Assembly: GCF_022531965.1 (NCBI RefSeq)
Contig: NZ_CP092831.1
Span: 2,136,001 to 2,200,000 of the forward strand
DNA length: 64,000 bases
Reading direction: 5' to 3'
From: Paenibacillus peoriae
GTDB taxonomy: Bacteria; Bacillota; Bacilli; Paenibacillales; Paenibacillaceae
Of this stretch, positions 36,435-45,295 are shown piece by piece. How positions within the stretch are numbered: the stretch's first letter is position 1; every line of letters begins with the position of its first letter. A program made the translations under genes and the position numbers. Below the pieces are notes generated by a model, which worked only from the letters and a program-made list of their open reading frames with translations, did no database searches and was not told the origin of the DNA.

Positions 36435-36968
36435 ATGACGACGACAGACAACAATGTATCCACCAGCAACGTCTGGCCGAATTACAATGTGAACAATGTC
36501 AAAACGGCGAGTGCTAAGGATACTAAGACTATGGGTAAAGATCAATTTCTGAAAATTTTGATCACCCAGCTACAAAATCAGGATCCGATGCAGCCTTTGG
36601 AGGATAAAGAATTTATCGCTCAAATGGCCCAGTTTTCCTCAGTGGAACAACTGATGAACATTTCTACGCAGTTGAATGCATTGGGACAGTCTTTAGGTAC
36701 GGCTTCCGGTTTGATAGGAAAAGAAGTCAGCTGGATTGAGGCAGGTAAAAAAGACTCCATCACAGGTGAAACAGGTGCGGGTACCGTTAAAAGTGGAATC
36801 GTGGATTCCATCGTTATTCGCGACGGTGTGCAGTATGCCAAAATGGGAGCGGCTGAGGTGGCATTAAAAGATGTAACATCAGTGAGTCAGGCTAATACAA
36901 CGACTCCCGCTATAAATACATCGGATACTTCATCTTCTTCTTCTACTGGAAGCGGTGAGAACTCATGA
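36435..36968 (+). CDS. flgD: Flagellar hook assembly scaffold FlgD
   Basis: FlgD caps the growing hook and is lost when it is complete. The 177-residue protein contains the conserved MGKDQFLKILITQLQNQDPM and EDKEFIAQMAQFSSVEQL of the N-terminal FlgD region, then a variable domain and a Ser/Thr-rich tail. It overlaps the next gene by four bases (ATGA). Confidence 0.96.
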   Translation: MTTTDNNVSTSNVWPNYNVNNVKTASAKDTKTMGKDQFLKILITQLQNQDPMQPLEDKEFIAQMAQFSSVEQLMNISTQLNALGQSLGTASGLIGKEVSWIEAGKKDSITGETGAGTVKSGIVDSIVIRDGVQYAKMGAAEVALKDVTSVSQANTTTPAINTSDTSSSSSTGSGENS

Positions 36969-37345
36969 ATGATAGAATGACGGTCGGACGCCTTTTTCCC
37001 GCCAACATGCCCCCGGCAGCAATCTCACAAAACCGAGTAAATTCGGTATCCAAGGATGCCAGACCGTTCGGTCAGGTGTTGCAGGAACAGGTGCTCAAGC
37101 TGAGCAACCATGCAGCCAAGCGTCTGGAGCAGCGGGGAATAGAGTTGAGAAGTGACCAAATGGCGAAAATCAACTCTGCTGTGGATAAAGCAGCTGCCAA
37201 AGGCGCCAAAGAATCATTGATTTTAATGCAAGATATGGCTTTGATTGTAAGTGTACCTAATCGAACAGTTGTTACCGCGATGGATAAGAAGTCCATGGAG
37301 GATAACGTATTTACGCAGATAGATAGTGCTGTAATTATTTCATAA
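36965..37345 (+). CDS. Conserved flagellar operon protein (TIGR02530 type)
   Basis: This 126-residue protein lies between flgD and flgE, where many Firmicutes carry a small conserved flagellar operon protein of unknown function. The core FGQVLQEQVLKLSNHAAKRLEQRGI and the region KGAKESLILMQDMALIVSVPNRTVVTAMD are typical of that family. The N-terminal ~30 residues are variable. No membrane segment or signal peptide is visible. Its position suggests a role in hook assembly, but this is not established. Confidence 0.85.
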   Translation: MNDRMTVGRLFPANMPPAAISQNRVNSVSKDARPFGQVLQEQVLKLSNHAAKRLEQRGIELRSDQMAKINSAVDKAAAKGAKESLILMQDMALIVSVPNRTVVTAMDKKSMEDNVFTQIDSAVIIS

Positions 37346-37448
37346 AAATGTATACAAAGTGGCTGGCCCGAATAGGAAAGCCATGAAAAAGCCGCGGATC
37401 GACTGATGCGGTCAACTAAGCAACCAATCAGAGGAGGATTTATACTCA

Positions 37449-38267
37449 ATGTTGAGATCAATGTATTCAGGTGTATCGGGCATGAAGGGCTTTCAAACAA
37501 AGCTGGACGTTATAGGTAACAACATTGCAAACGTAAATACTACAGGCTTCAAGTCCAGCCGAGTGATGTTCAAGGATATCTTGAGCCAAACGAGTTCAGG
37601 CGCAAGTGCGTCTGGAGAAGAAACGGCAGGAAGTAACGCAAAGCAAATTGGATTGGGTTCGACTGTGGCTTCCATTGACACGCTTCATTTACCAGGAAGT
37701 GCCATGACGACGAATAATCCAACAGATTTACGCCTTAATGGTGATGGTTTCTTTTTGGTTAAAATGAATGCGGATCAAGAAGCTCCATACTTGACTAGAG
37801 CAGGAGATTTTCACATTGACGGAAATAGGCATTTGGTAACTTCGGACGGTTTTTTTGTTGCTGATTCAGGTGGTGGAGTTCCCATTACGTTAGCAGACGA
37901 TGTTACTGCTTTCTCAATCTCTCAGGATGGAACCATTGTACAAACTTTGGCATCTGGTGGAACAGATAATGCTACCAAAATTGGAGTAACTAAAGTAATC
38001 AATCCAGAAGGATTAGAAAAAATCGGGGGTAGTCTGTATCGTGCTACAGTTAACTCTGGAAACGAGGGTGAAATCACTGCTATGGAAGCAAACAGCACTG
38101 ATGATGGCACCGGTGCTATTATCTCAGGTCAGCTGGAAATGTCTAACGTTGATCTGACAGGCGAATTTACCGAAATGATCGTAGCTCAGCGCGGATTCCA
38201 AGCGAACTCGCGTATCATTACGACCTCGGATGAAGTGCTTCAGGAAGTTGTAAACTTGAAACGATAA
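37449..38267 (+). CDS. flgE: Flagellar hook protein FlgE (short Firmicute type)
   Basis: FlgE polymerises into the hook. The 272-residue protein starts MLRSMYSGVSGMKGFQTKLDVIGNNIANVNTTGFKSS-like, the rod/hook family signature, has DLRLNGDGFFLVK in the middle and ends with VDLTGEFTEMIVAQRGFQANSRI. Its size matches B. subtilis FlgE, once called FlgG, so a FlgG-like name is possible in other annotations. Position after flgD and before swrD supports hook protein. A GC-rich hairpin follows the stop. Confidence 0.9.
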   Translation: MLRSMYSGVSGMKGFQTKLDVIGNNIANVNTTGFKSSRVMFKDILSQTSSGASASGEETAGSNAKQIGLGSTVASIDTLHLPGSAMTTNNPTDLRLNGDGFFLVKMNADQEAPYLTRAGDFHIDGNRHLVTSDGFFVADSGGGVPITLADDVTAFSISQDGTIVQTLASGGTDNATKIGVTKVINPEGLEKIGGSLYRATVNSGNEGEITAMEANSTDDGTGAIISGQLEMSNVDLTGEFTEMIVAQRGFQANSRIITTSDEVLQEVVNLKR

Positions 38268-38279
38268 TCTCATTTAAAC

Positions 38280-38303
38280 GCGGAGGAGTAGAGGCTCCTC
38301 CGC
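38280..38303 (+). other. GC-rich intercistronic hairpin after flgE
   Basis: GCGGAGGAG (38280-38288) and CTCCTCCGC (38295-38303) form a perfect 9-bp stem with a 6-base loop. No T run follows, and the operon continues. It may stabilise the flgE end of the message, mark a processing site, or titrate the AGGAGG-like sequence. Confidence 0.7.
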
Positions 38304-38327
38304 ACCTATCAGGAGGTTGGTATTACG

Positions 38328-38552
38328 ATGATCCCGTTAACGCGGCTGAACGGCTCGCCTATGTGGCTTAATGCGCTGCTCATTGAGACTGTGGAGGAAA
38401 CACCGGATACATACGTCACTTTGGTGACGGGGAAACGGTTGATTGTATTGGAAAAAGCGGCAGATGTCGTCTCCTTGATCAAGGGTTACAGCCGTGAAAT
38501 CGGCATGCATGCCGCCACGATAAAAGTGCAACAAATGGAGGAAGACGAATGA
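38328..38552 (+). CDS. swrD: SwrD/FlbD-family flagellar protein
   Basis: The 74-residue protein matches the FlbD/SwrD family: MIPLTRLNGSPMWLNALLIETVEETPDTYVTLVTGKRLIV, with the hallmark LTRLNG and the TGKRLIVLE segment. In B. subtilis SwrD raises motor power for swarming through the stator. It is placed between flgE and fliL, as in Bacillus, and overlaps fliL by four bases. The ATG follows AGGAGGTT. Confidence 0.93.
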   Translation: MIPLTRLNGSPMWLNALLIETVEETPDTYVTLVTGKRLIVLEKAADVVSLIKGYSREIGMHAATIKVQQMEEDE

Positions 38553-39022
38553 AGAAGATGCTGCCATGGCTCATTACAATTTTACTCGCGATTACTTTGA
38601 TTGCAGGCGCGGCCTTTGTACTTATACCAGCGCTTAGCGGGAAGAAGTCGGAAGTCATACCGAATGCGCAAGCTGCTCAGGCAGAACAACTTCCAAGATT
38701 GTCAGCAGATGAATTGGTGGAAGTGAGCTCTGAAATTACCGGTATCAAAACAAATCTGGCAGACGCAGATTACATTGTTCAGATGAACCTATCTTTTCAA
38801 TTGAACGATGCCAAAGCAAAAGAATCTTTTGAAAAAATCAAAGACATCAGTATTAAGCCCATCGTTATTCAATTACTTGCAGACACCAAACCTGATGAGC
38901 TCAGAACGGCTAAAGGCCGGGACCAGTTCAGTGACAAGCTGACGGATCTCATCAACAAGTCGCTCCCTGAAGGTCACCTGGGGAACGCCAAAATTACAGA
39001 CTTTTTGCTGGCAGCCATTTGA
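38549..39022 (+). CDS. fliL: Flagellar basal body-associated protein FliL
   Basis: FliL surrounds the stator and supports motor function. The 157-residue protein has one N-terminal membrane segment (LPWLITILLAITLIAGAAFV) and an extracytoplasmic domain with a stomatin-like fold in the family. The C-terminal half contains DELRTAKGRDQFSDKLTDLIN, close to the conserved FliL end. It starts with the ATG that overlaps the swrD stop. Confidence 0.93.
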   Translation: MKKMLPWLITILLAITLIAGAAFVLIPALSGKKSEVIPNAQAAQAEQLPRLSADELVEVSSEITGIKTNLADADYIVQMNLSFQLNDAKAKESFEKIKDISIKPIVIQLLADTKPDELRTAKGRDQFSDKLTDLINKSLPEGHLGNAKITDFLLAAI

Positions 39023-39065
39023 TTCCAGGTGAACTTGTCAGGAACACGTAAGGGGGTGAATAACA

Positions 39066-40064
39066 TTGGTGGATGTACTGTCACAAGGGGAAATTGATGC
39101 CCTTTTAGCAGCTCTTTCGTCCGGTGAAATGGATGCGGAAGAACTTAAAAAGGAAGATACCCAAAAGAAAGTTCGCGCTTATGATTTCAAAAGAGCGCTT
39201 AGGTTTTCCAAGGATCATATACGGAGTCTGACGCGGATACACGAGAACTTTGCACGGTATCTGACCACATATTTTTCAGCGCAGCTTCGTACTTTTGTCC
39301 AAATTAATGTCGTTCAGGTGGAGCAACTTCCTTATGATGAATTCATTCGCTCCATTCCGAAAATGACCATTCTAAACATTTTTGAAGCTGAACCGCTGGA
39401 AGGCCGTATGGTGCTTGAGGTTCACCCGAACGTTGCTTATGCCATGTTGGACAGGCTTCTCGGAGGAACAGGTTCGGCACCGTCAAAGGTTACTGCGTTG
39501 ACCGAAATCGAGACGACGATTATGGAGCGAATTTTCAGTCGTACCTTTGATAGCCTGCAAGAGGCTTGGAAAACGGTACTGGACATTGAACCGCGCCTAG
39601 AGGCGATGGAAACAAATCCGCAGTTCATGCAGATTGTCTCGCCGAATGAAACGATTGCTCTGATTTCGCTTAGTACCAAAATTGGTGATACCACAGGGAT
39701 GATTAACCTCTGTATCCCGCATGTGGTATTGGAACCTATTATGGCTAGACTGTCCACGCACCAGTGGTTTACATCCGAAAAGAAATCAAGGGCGCCCGAA
39801 GAGATTGACGCCTTGAGATTACGGGTCACCAAAGCAGAGCTCCCTATTATTGCGGAGTTGGGTGAATCCCGGATAAATGTAGCCGAGTTTCTGGGTCTTT
39901 CGGTCGGGGATGTCATTTCATTGAACAAACCTGTCAAAGAAGGACTATCCATCCGGGTAGGCGAGAAATTGAAGTTTATGGGAAGTCCCGGCATGGTAAG
40001 AGATCGTGTTGCCGTACAAATTGATGAAATTGTCAACGAAGGAGTTGAAGAAATTGACGAGTAA
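39066..40064 (+). CDS. fliM: Flagellar motor switch protein FliM
   Basis: FliM is the C-ring protein that binds phosphorylated CheY. The N-terminal CheY-binding peptide VLSQGEIDALLAAL is followed by a CheC-like middle domain (DFKRALRFSKDHIRSLTRIHENFAR opening) and a C-terminal SpoA domain. The length, 332 residues, is typical. It starts at TTG 39066, six bases after GGGGGTGA; GTG 39069 is a close alternative. The 3' end overlaps fliY by 11 bases. Confidence 0.97.
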   Translation: MVDVLSQGEIDALLAALSSGEMDAEELKKEDTQKKVRAYDFKRALRFSKDHIRSLTRIHENFARYLTTYFSAQLRTFVQINVVQVEQLPYDEFIRSIPKMTILNIFEAEPLEGRMVLEVHPNVAYAMLDRLLGGTGSAPSKVTALTEIETTIMERIFSRTFDSLQEAWKTVLDIEPRLEAMETNPQFMQIVSPNETIALISLSTKIGDTTGMINLCIPHVVLEPIMARLSTHQWFTSEKKSRAPEEIDALRLRVTKAELPIIAELGESRINVAEFLGLSVGDVISLNKPVKEGLSIRVGEKLKFMGSPGMVRDRVAVQIDEIVNEGVEEIDE

Positions 40065-41364
40065 AGACTATTTGTCCCAGGAGGAAATCGATGCCTTGCT
40101 GAAACAGTCTGAAGCGGGGACGGATTCTACTCCCGCAGGCAAGACCGTTGACGATTTTCTGACTCCTCTGGAGCAGGATGCTCTCGGGGAAATCGGTAAT
40201 ATAACGTTCGGCAGCGCAGCTACGGCTCTTTCCACACTGCTCGGTCAAAAGGTGGATATTACGACACCTAAAGTTTCAATTATTACCCGTTCTGAATTTG
40301 AAACTGCATTTCCAAAGCCACACGTAGCTGTACATGTAAATTATGTCGATGGATTCGAGGGTATTAACTCACTCGTAATCAAAAAGCGTGATGCACAAGT
40401 GATAGCGGACTTAATGCTTGGTGGTGAAGGAAACCCAGCAGATGAAGAATTGAATGAAATCCACATTAGTGCTGTGCAGGAAGCGATGAACCAGATGATG
40501 GGATCGTCGGCGACCTCAATGTCTACTATGTTTAATCGTTTTGTTAATATCTCTCCACCGGGGATTGATATTTTGGATCCTATGCACGGTGATGGAGTAT
40601 CCAGTCTGCCGGATGAAGAGACGCTCATCACAGTCTCCTTCCGGTTATTGATCGGGGATCTTATTGACTCTACGCTGATGCAACTGTTACCTGTTAATTT
40701 CGCCAAAAAAATGGTGAGCATCCTAATGAATGGCGGAGAGGATGAAGAACAACCGCAAGCGTCTGCACAGCAGGTAGCTGCAACAGCTGCTCCCGAAGTG
40801 CCGCAACAAGCTAGCGTTCCGCAGCAACCGCCTGCACCAGCCTATCAACAGCCACCTGCAGCCGCGCAGGCGCCGCAAGACGCAGGCTATGGACAACAAC
40901 CGCCAATGTATCCTCAAGACCCGGGATATGGGCAGCAGGGCGCTCCAGGCTATGGAACACCGGGTTATGGAATGCCAGCTGGTGTACCGCCGCAAGCTCC
41001 TTACGGAACGCCTCATCACTACGGCGCAGTACCGGGACGTAATGTAAATGTACAACCTGTACAATTTTCTAACTTGCAGTCCGGTGCATTTGCGCAAGTG
41101 GATGAAAACAATTTAAATTTATTGATGGACATTCCCCTTAGAGTCACCGTAGAATTAGGAAGGACCCAAAAGCAAATTAAAGATATTCTGGAGCTCTCAC
41201 AAGGTTCAATTATTGAACTAGACAAGCTTGCTGGGGAGCCGGTGGACATTTTGGTAAACAACAAACTGATTGCCAAGGGCGAGGTTGTCGTAATCGACGA
41301 GAACTTTGGTGTGCGCGTAACAGATATTGTAAGTCAATGGGACCGTATTCAAAAATTACAATAA
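40054..41364 (+). CDS. fliY: Flagellar motor switch phosphatase FliY
   Basis: FliY is the Gram-positive switch protein that combines FliN-like structure with CheY-P phosphatase activity. TTG 40054 has AAGGAG nine bases upstream, giving 436 residues. It has an N-terminal CheY-binding peptide DYLSQEEIDALLKQ and a CheC-type domain with two E-x2-N active sites (ALGEIGNITFG and AVQEAMNQMMG). A Pro/Gln/Tyr/Gly-rich linker covers about residues 235-345. The C-terminal SpoA domain begins LNLLMDIPLRVTVELG. The linker is longer and more repetitive than I expect for Bacillus. Confidence 0.96.
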   Translation: MTSKDYLSQEEIDALLKQSEAGTDSTPAGKTVDDFLTPLEQDALGEIGNITFGSAATALSTLLGQKVDITTPKVSIITRSEFETAFPKPHVAVHVNYVDGFEGINSLVIKKRDAQVIADLMLGGEGNPADEELNEIHISAVQEAMNQMMGSSATSMSTMFNRFVNISPPGIDILDPMHGDGVSSLPDEETLITVSFRLLIGDLIDSTLMQLLPVNFAKKMVSILMNGGEDEEQPQASAQQVAATAAPEVPQQASVPQQPPAPAYQQPPAAAQAPQDAGYGQQPPMYPQDPGYGQQGAPGYGTPGYGMPAGVPPQAPYGTPHHYGAVPGRNVNVQPVQFSNLQSGAFAQVDENNLNLLMDIPLRVTVELGRTQKQIKDILELSQGSIIELDKLAGEPVDILVNNKLIAKGEVVVIDENFGVRVTDIVSQWDRIQKLQ

Positions 41365-41393
41365 AAGCATAATTTAGGGAGGATTTATTTCAG

Positions 41394-41759
41394 ATGGCAA
41401 ACCGTATTTTGATCGTGGACGATGCTGCATTTATGAGAATGATGATTCGGGACATCCTGTCCAAAAATGGATTTGAGGTAGTAGGAGAGGCCCAAGATGG
41501 ATCACAGGCCATTGAAAAATTCAAGGAGCTTCGTCCGGACCTGATTACGATGGATATCACGATGCCTGAAATGGACGGCATTGCCGCTCTGAAGGAAATC
41601 AAACAAATTGACGCGAATGCAAAGGTTATCATGTGTTCCGCGATGGGTCAGCAAGCAATGGTTATTGATGCCATTCAAGCTGGCGCAAAAGATTTTATCG
41701 TTAAGCCTTTCCAATCGGATCGGGTTATCGAAGCCATCAACAAAACACTGGGTGTCTAA
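41394..41759 (+). CDS. cheY: Chemotaxis response regulator CheY
   Basis: CheY carries the phosphoryl signal from CheA to the motor switch. The 121-residue single receiver domain has the acidic pair in ILIVDDAAFMR, phospho-acceptor Asp54 in ITMDITMPEMDG, the Thr/Ser switch in IMCSAMGQQ, and Lys in FIVKPFQ. It lies between fliY and fliO as in Bacillus. The start follows GGGAGGAT. Confidence 0.98.
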   Translation: MANRILIVDDAAFMRMMIRDILSKNGFEVVGEAQDGSQAIEKFKELRPDLITMDITMPEMDGIAALKEIKQIDANAKVIMCSAMGQQAMVIDAIQAGAKDFIVKPFQSDRVIEAINKTLGV

Positions 41760-41771
41760 GGCGCACCCAGT

Positions 41772-42305
41772 ATGGATACACAACAGGGTGCCTCTGACGC
41801 ATTGAGTACATCCAGCAATATAGGCAACATTGCCTGGGTCCTTTTCGTGCTAATCTTTATCATCGTACTGATCGTGTACTTGATACGGTTTTTGAGTAAA
41901 AGAAATCAGAGCTGGTTCAGCAACCGCTCCGTTCGCATACTGGGAGGCGTGGGACTGGGTCCCAATAAATCCCTTCAGCTTGTTGAAGTAGGTAGCAGTG
42001 TGTACCTCATTGGTGTGGGAGAAGATATCCAGCTTGTTGACAAAGTATCCGATCCTGAAGAAGTGGAGCAAATTTTGGCCGCACTGGAGCAGGAAGCTTC
42101 TCTGCAGCGCGGCCCGATTGCCCCGCTATTCGCTAAAATTGCGGATAAGCTTCGCCGGAACAACGCGGCACAGCAGCAGCCTGAAGAGGAGACATCTTTT
42201 CACGAGATGTTTGAATCCAAGCTTCGGCAAATGCCGAATCGCAAGGATAAACTTGAAAAGCTGCGCAATGAGGAGAATACTACAGATCGGTCGGGAGATT
42301 CATGA
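41772..42305 (+). CDS. fliO: Flagellar biosynthesis protein FliO (FliZ)
   Basis: FliO (called FliZ in B. subtilis) helps assemble the FliP export gate. The 177-residue protein has an N-terminal extracytoplasmic tail, one membrane segment (WVLFVLIFIIVLIVYLI), and a cytoplasmic domain with RILGGVGLGPNKSLQLVEVG, typical of the family. It begins 12 bases after cheY and overlaps fliP by four bases. Confidence 0.92.
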   Translation: MDTQQGASDALSTSSNIGNIAWVLFVLIFIIVLIVYLIRFLSKRNQSWFSNRSVRILGGVGLGPNKSLQLVEVGSSVYLIGVGEDIQLVDKVSDPEEVEQILAALEQEASLQRGPIAPLFAKIADKLRRNNAAQQQPEEETSFHEMFESKLRQMPNRKDKLEKLRNEENTTDRSGDS

Positions 42306-43057
42306 GAAAAAAGATTATACTTGCATGTTTGCTGCTTGTCTTATTCAGCTTCATTTCGGTGACGGCGGCCTCTGCGGAACCGATTCCGAACATTGATATT
42401 CAAGTCGGCAATTCGGACAAAGGACAGCCCGGTGCCACCTCGCTGTCTATTATTTTACTTATTACTGTCATTAGTGTAGCGCCCGCGTTGCTTGTACTTA
42501 TGACAAGTTTTACGCGAATTGTGATTGTGCTTGGCTTTGTGCGAACTTCGCTGGGAACCCAGCAGATGCCGCCTAATCAGGTGCTTGTTGGACTGGCTTT
42601 GTTTCTCACTTTATTCATTATGGCACCGACGTTCTCAGCTATGAATGAAACTGCGCTTCAGCCGTATCTCAAGGGGGATATAACACAGTCTCAGGCGCTG
42701 GACAAGGCATCGGTACCGATCAAGACCTTTATGTTCTCTCATACACGTGAGAAGGATCTACTGCTCTTTATGAAATACACCAAGATGGAAAAACCAAAGA
42801 ATTATCAGGATATTCCACTAACGGTGATGGTTCCGGCTTATGCAATCAGTGAGTTGAAAACGGCCTTTCAGATGGGCTTTATGATTTTCATACCATTTTT
42901 AGTTATAGACATTGTAGTGTCGAGTACACTCATGGCTATGGGGATGATGATGCTACCACCGGTAATGATTTCACTTCCTTTTAAAATACTGCTCTTTGTA
43001 CTTGTAGATGGTTGGTATTTGGTAGTCAAATCGTTGCTTCTAAGTTTTAACACATGA
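42302..43057 (+). CDS. fliP: Flagellar export gate protein FliP
   Basis: FliP forms the core of the flagellar type III export gate with FliQ and FliR. The 251-residue protein has a cleavable signal peptide (MRKKIILACLLLVLFSFISV... ending near ASAEP), then conserved LVLMTSFTRIVIVLGFVRT, NQVLVGLALFLTLF and the C-terminal MMLPPVMISLPFKILLFVL. It overlaps fliO by four bases. Confidence 0.98.
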   Translation: MRKKIILACLLLVLFSFISVTAASAEPIPNIDIQVGNSDKGQPGATSLSIILLITVISVAPALLVLMTSFTRIVIVLGFVRTSLGTQQMPPNQVLVGLALFLTLFIMAPTFSAMNETALQPYLKGDITQSQALDKASVPIKTFMFSHTREKDLLLFMKYTKMEKPKNYQDIPLTVMVPAYAISELKTAFQMGFMIFIPFLVIDIVVSSTLMAMGMMMLPPVMISLPFKILLFVLVDGWYLVVKSLLLSFNT

Positions 43058-43094
43058 GTACTTCATGCAAGGACAGCAATCAAGGAGGACGGCA

Positions 43095-43364
43095 ATGACT
43101 TCGGAGTTTATTATTTCCCTGGCTGGGCAAGCGGTGTACATTGTACTCAAGGTGAGCGCTCCGATGCTGATTTTGGGGCTAGTCGTGGGTTTGATTATCA
43201 GCATTTTTCAGGCGACAACCCAAATTCAGGAGCAGACACTGGCCTTTGTTCCGAAGATTGTCGCCGTATTGCTGGCATTGCTTTTGTTCGGGCCTTGGAT
43301 ATTGACCACATTAGTGGACTTTACGTATAACATTCTGGACAATTTGTACAAATATATAGGTTAG
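43095..43364 (+). CDS. fliQ: Flagellar export gate protein FliQ
   Basis: FliQ is an 89-residue two-helix membrane protein of the export gate. The sequence MTSEFIISLAGQAVYIVLK and the motif LGLVVGLIISIFQATTQIQE are typical. I take ATG 43095 because CAAGGAGGAC precedes it; the open frame extends back to 43065 but with no binding site and a hydrophilic extension not seen in the family. Confidence 0.96.
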   Translation: MTSEFIISLAGQAVYIVLKVSAPMLILGLVVGLIISIFQATTQIQEQTLAFVPKIVAVLLALLLFGPWILTTLVDFTYNILDNLYKYIG

Positions 43365-43374
43365 GCTGAATGTT

Positions 43375-44160
43375 ATGAACATATTGTTACAAAGTTTTCC
43401 TGTTTTTTTGCTGATTTTTTGTCGGATTACCTCATTTTTTGTAGTAGCGCCTATTTTTTCGACCCGAGGTGTACCTAATATCTTTAAGGTCGGAATTTCA
43501 GGATTTCTAGCTTTGGTCGTGTATCTTACATATGGTACGCATCAACAGGTACCGACCGATGTAGCGTATGTGCTGTTAGTGGGCCGTGAAGTGCTGATTG
43601 GGTTGTTATTGGGATTTACTGCATATCTGTTCATGACAGCGATCCAAACCGCAGGCTCATTTATAGATTTACAGGTGGGGTTCGGAATGGCGAGTGTGTT
43701 TGATCCCATGACAGGGGCTTCAACGCCTTTAACAGGGAATTTTAAGTTTGCCATAGCTGTATTGTTCTTTTTAAGTATAAATGGGCACCATCATCTGCTA
43801 AATGCTATCTTATACAGCTATGATTGGGTACCGTTGACAAATGATTTTTTTGTAAAGCTGTATGGTGGCAGTGTAACTGAATTCCTGGTACGTTCTTTTG
43901 CGGAATCATTTATGCTGGCCTTTCAAATTGCTGCCCCCATTGTAGTAGCTACCTTTTTAACGGATGTGGGACTCGGTTTTTTAGCTAAAACAGCGCCACA
44001 ATTCAACATTTTTGTCATTGGTGTACCTCTTAAAATTATTGTGGGACTGTTCATGTTACTGCTTCTCATGCCAAGTTTTGCTTTTATATTCGAAAGATTG
44101 TTTTCTGTGATGTTCGAATCCATGCGCAACTTGTTGGATATTATGGGTAATCGTCCTTAA
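43375..44160 (+). CDS. fliR: Flagellar export gate protein FliR
   Basis: FliR completes the export gate. The 261-residue protein is almost entirely hydrophobic with about six membrane segments, and shows RITSFFVVAPIFSTRGVPN near the N-terminus and VGREVLIGLLLGFTAYL. It is placed between fliQ and flhB, as usual. Confidence 0.97.
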   Translation: MNILLQSFPVFLLIFCRITSFFVVAPIFSTRGVPNIFKVGISGFLALVVYLTYGTHQQVPTDVAYVLLVGREVLIGLLLGFTAYLFMTAIQTAGSFIDLQVGFGMASVFDPMTGASTPLTGNFKFAIAVLFFLSINGHHHLLNAILYSYDWVPLTNDFFVKLYGGSVTEFLVRSFAESFMLAFQIAAPIVVATFLTDVGLGFLAKTAPQFNIFVIGVPLKIIVGLFMLLLLMPSFAFIFERLFSVMFESMRNLLDIMGNRP

Positions 44161-44183
44161 TATCTGGTCTGGAGGAACGTAGT

Positions 44184-45272
44184 TTGTCATTTAAATATGC
44201 TATGAACCTGCAGTTGTTCTCAGGGGAAAAAACGGAAAAAGCTACACCCAAAAAGAAACAGGATGCAAGACAAAAAGGGCAGGTTGCAAAAAGCATGGAG
44301 TTGCCCGCCGCTGGTGTCCTGCTGGTTACGTTTTTTTGCCTCATGATTTTCGGCGGGTATTTTAAGGACCATGCGGTTCGACTATTTCGAGATATTTTTG
44401 TGAATCGGCTTTCTATGGAGGTAACGCCGAACACAACGCTGCTGATGATGGGCGAATATGGTGTGCAAATTTTGATTATGTTGGCACCTATTTTTATTGG
44501 GGCCATTGTCATTGGGATAGCAGCGAATTACATGCAGATCGGTTTTTTATTAACCGGAGAGGGCATTACGCCCAAGTTTAGCAAGATTGATCCGATTAAA
44601 GGATTCAAAAATATTTTTTCCATGAGGTCATTGGTTGAATTCCTGAAATCTGTTTTAAAGATGACCGTAATTGGTTATCTGGTGTACAGCGTACTCTGGA
44701 AAACAAAGGCTGACCTACCCAAACTGTCTGAAATGTCCGGCGATCAGATGTTGAGCTTTACAGCTTCATTAACGATGGAACTGGGGCTCAAAATTGGTGT
44801 GGTGCTGTTCGTTTTAGCGGTATTGGACTATATGTATCAACGTTATGAGCATGAGAAAAACCTGAAAATGTCCAAACAGGACATCAAGGATGAATACAAG
44901 AAAATGGAGGGTGACCCGCTGATCAAAGGGAAAATTCGCGAGCGTCAGCGCCGTATGGCTATGCAGCGTATGATGCAGGAGGTTCCTAATGCAGATGTCA
45001 TCATTACCAACCCTACGCACTTTGCTGTGGCTTTGAAATATGACGGTTCGGAGATGGAAGCGCCGCAGATTATTGCGAAAGGGCAAGATTACGTTGCGCT
45101 CCGAATTAAAGAAATTGCCAAGCAAAACGGCGTTATAACGATGGAAAACAAGCCGCTGGCGCGGGCGCTGTTTCAAAGAGCCGAAATCGGGGATGCGATA
45201 CCAGCTGATCTGTTCCAGGCCGTTGCCGAAGTGCTGGCGTATGTATATAAATTAAAAGGTAAAGTGAAATAA
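44184..45272 (+). CDS. flhB: Flagellar export switch protein FlhB
   Basis: FlhB sets substrate specificity of the export apparatus. The 362-residue protein has the basic N-terminus EKTEKATPKKKQDARQKGQ, four membrane segments, and the cytoplasmic domain with the autocleavage motif NPTH in VIITNPTHFAVALKYD. The C-terminus has AIPADLFQAVAEVLAYVYKLK, shared with the small FlhB-like protein at 12883. It starts at TTG 44184 behind GGAGGAACG. Confidence 0.98.
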   Translation: MSFKYAMNLQLFSGEKTEKATPKKKQDARQKGQVAKSMELPAAGVLLVTFFCLMIFGGYFKDHAVRLFRDIFVNRLSMEVTPNTTLLMMGEYGVQILIMLAPIFIGAIVIGIAANYMQIGFLLTGEGITPKFSKIDPIKGFKNIFSMRSLVEFLKSVLKMTVIGYLVYSVLWKTKADLPKLSEMSGDQMLSFTASLTMELGLKIGVVLFVLAVLDYMYQRYEHEKNLKMSKQDIKDEYKKMEGDPLIKGKIRERQRRMAMQRMMQEVPNADVIITNPTHFAVALKYDGSEMEAPQIIAKGQDYVALRIKEIAKQNGVITMENKPLARALFQRAEIGDAIPADLFQAVAEVLAYVYKLKGKVK

Positions 45273-45295
45273 AGGGATCGGAGGGCTAGAGACCC

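Noticed and set aside
35738..36469. Open minus-strand frame of 243 codons opposite fliK
   Set aside because: Shadow of fliK; no recognisable domain or binding site and low-complexity sense strand.
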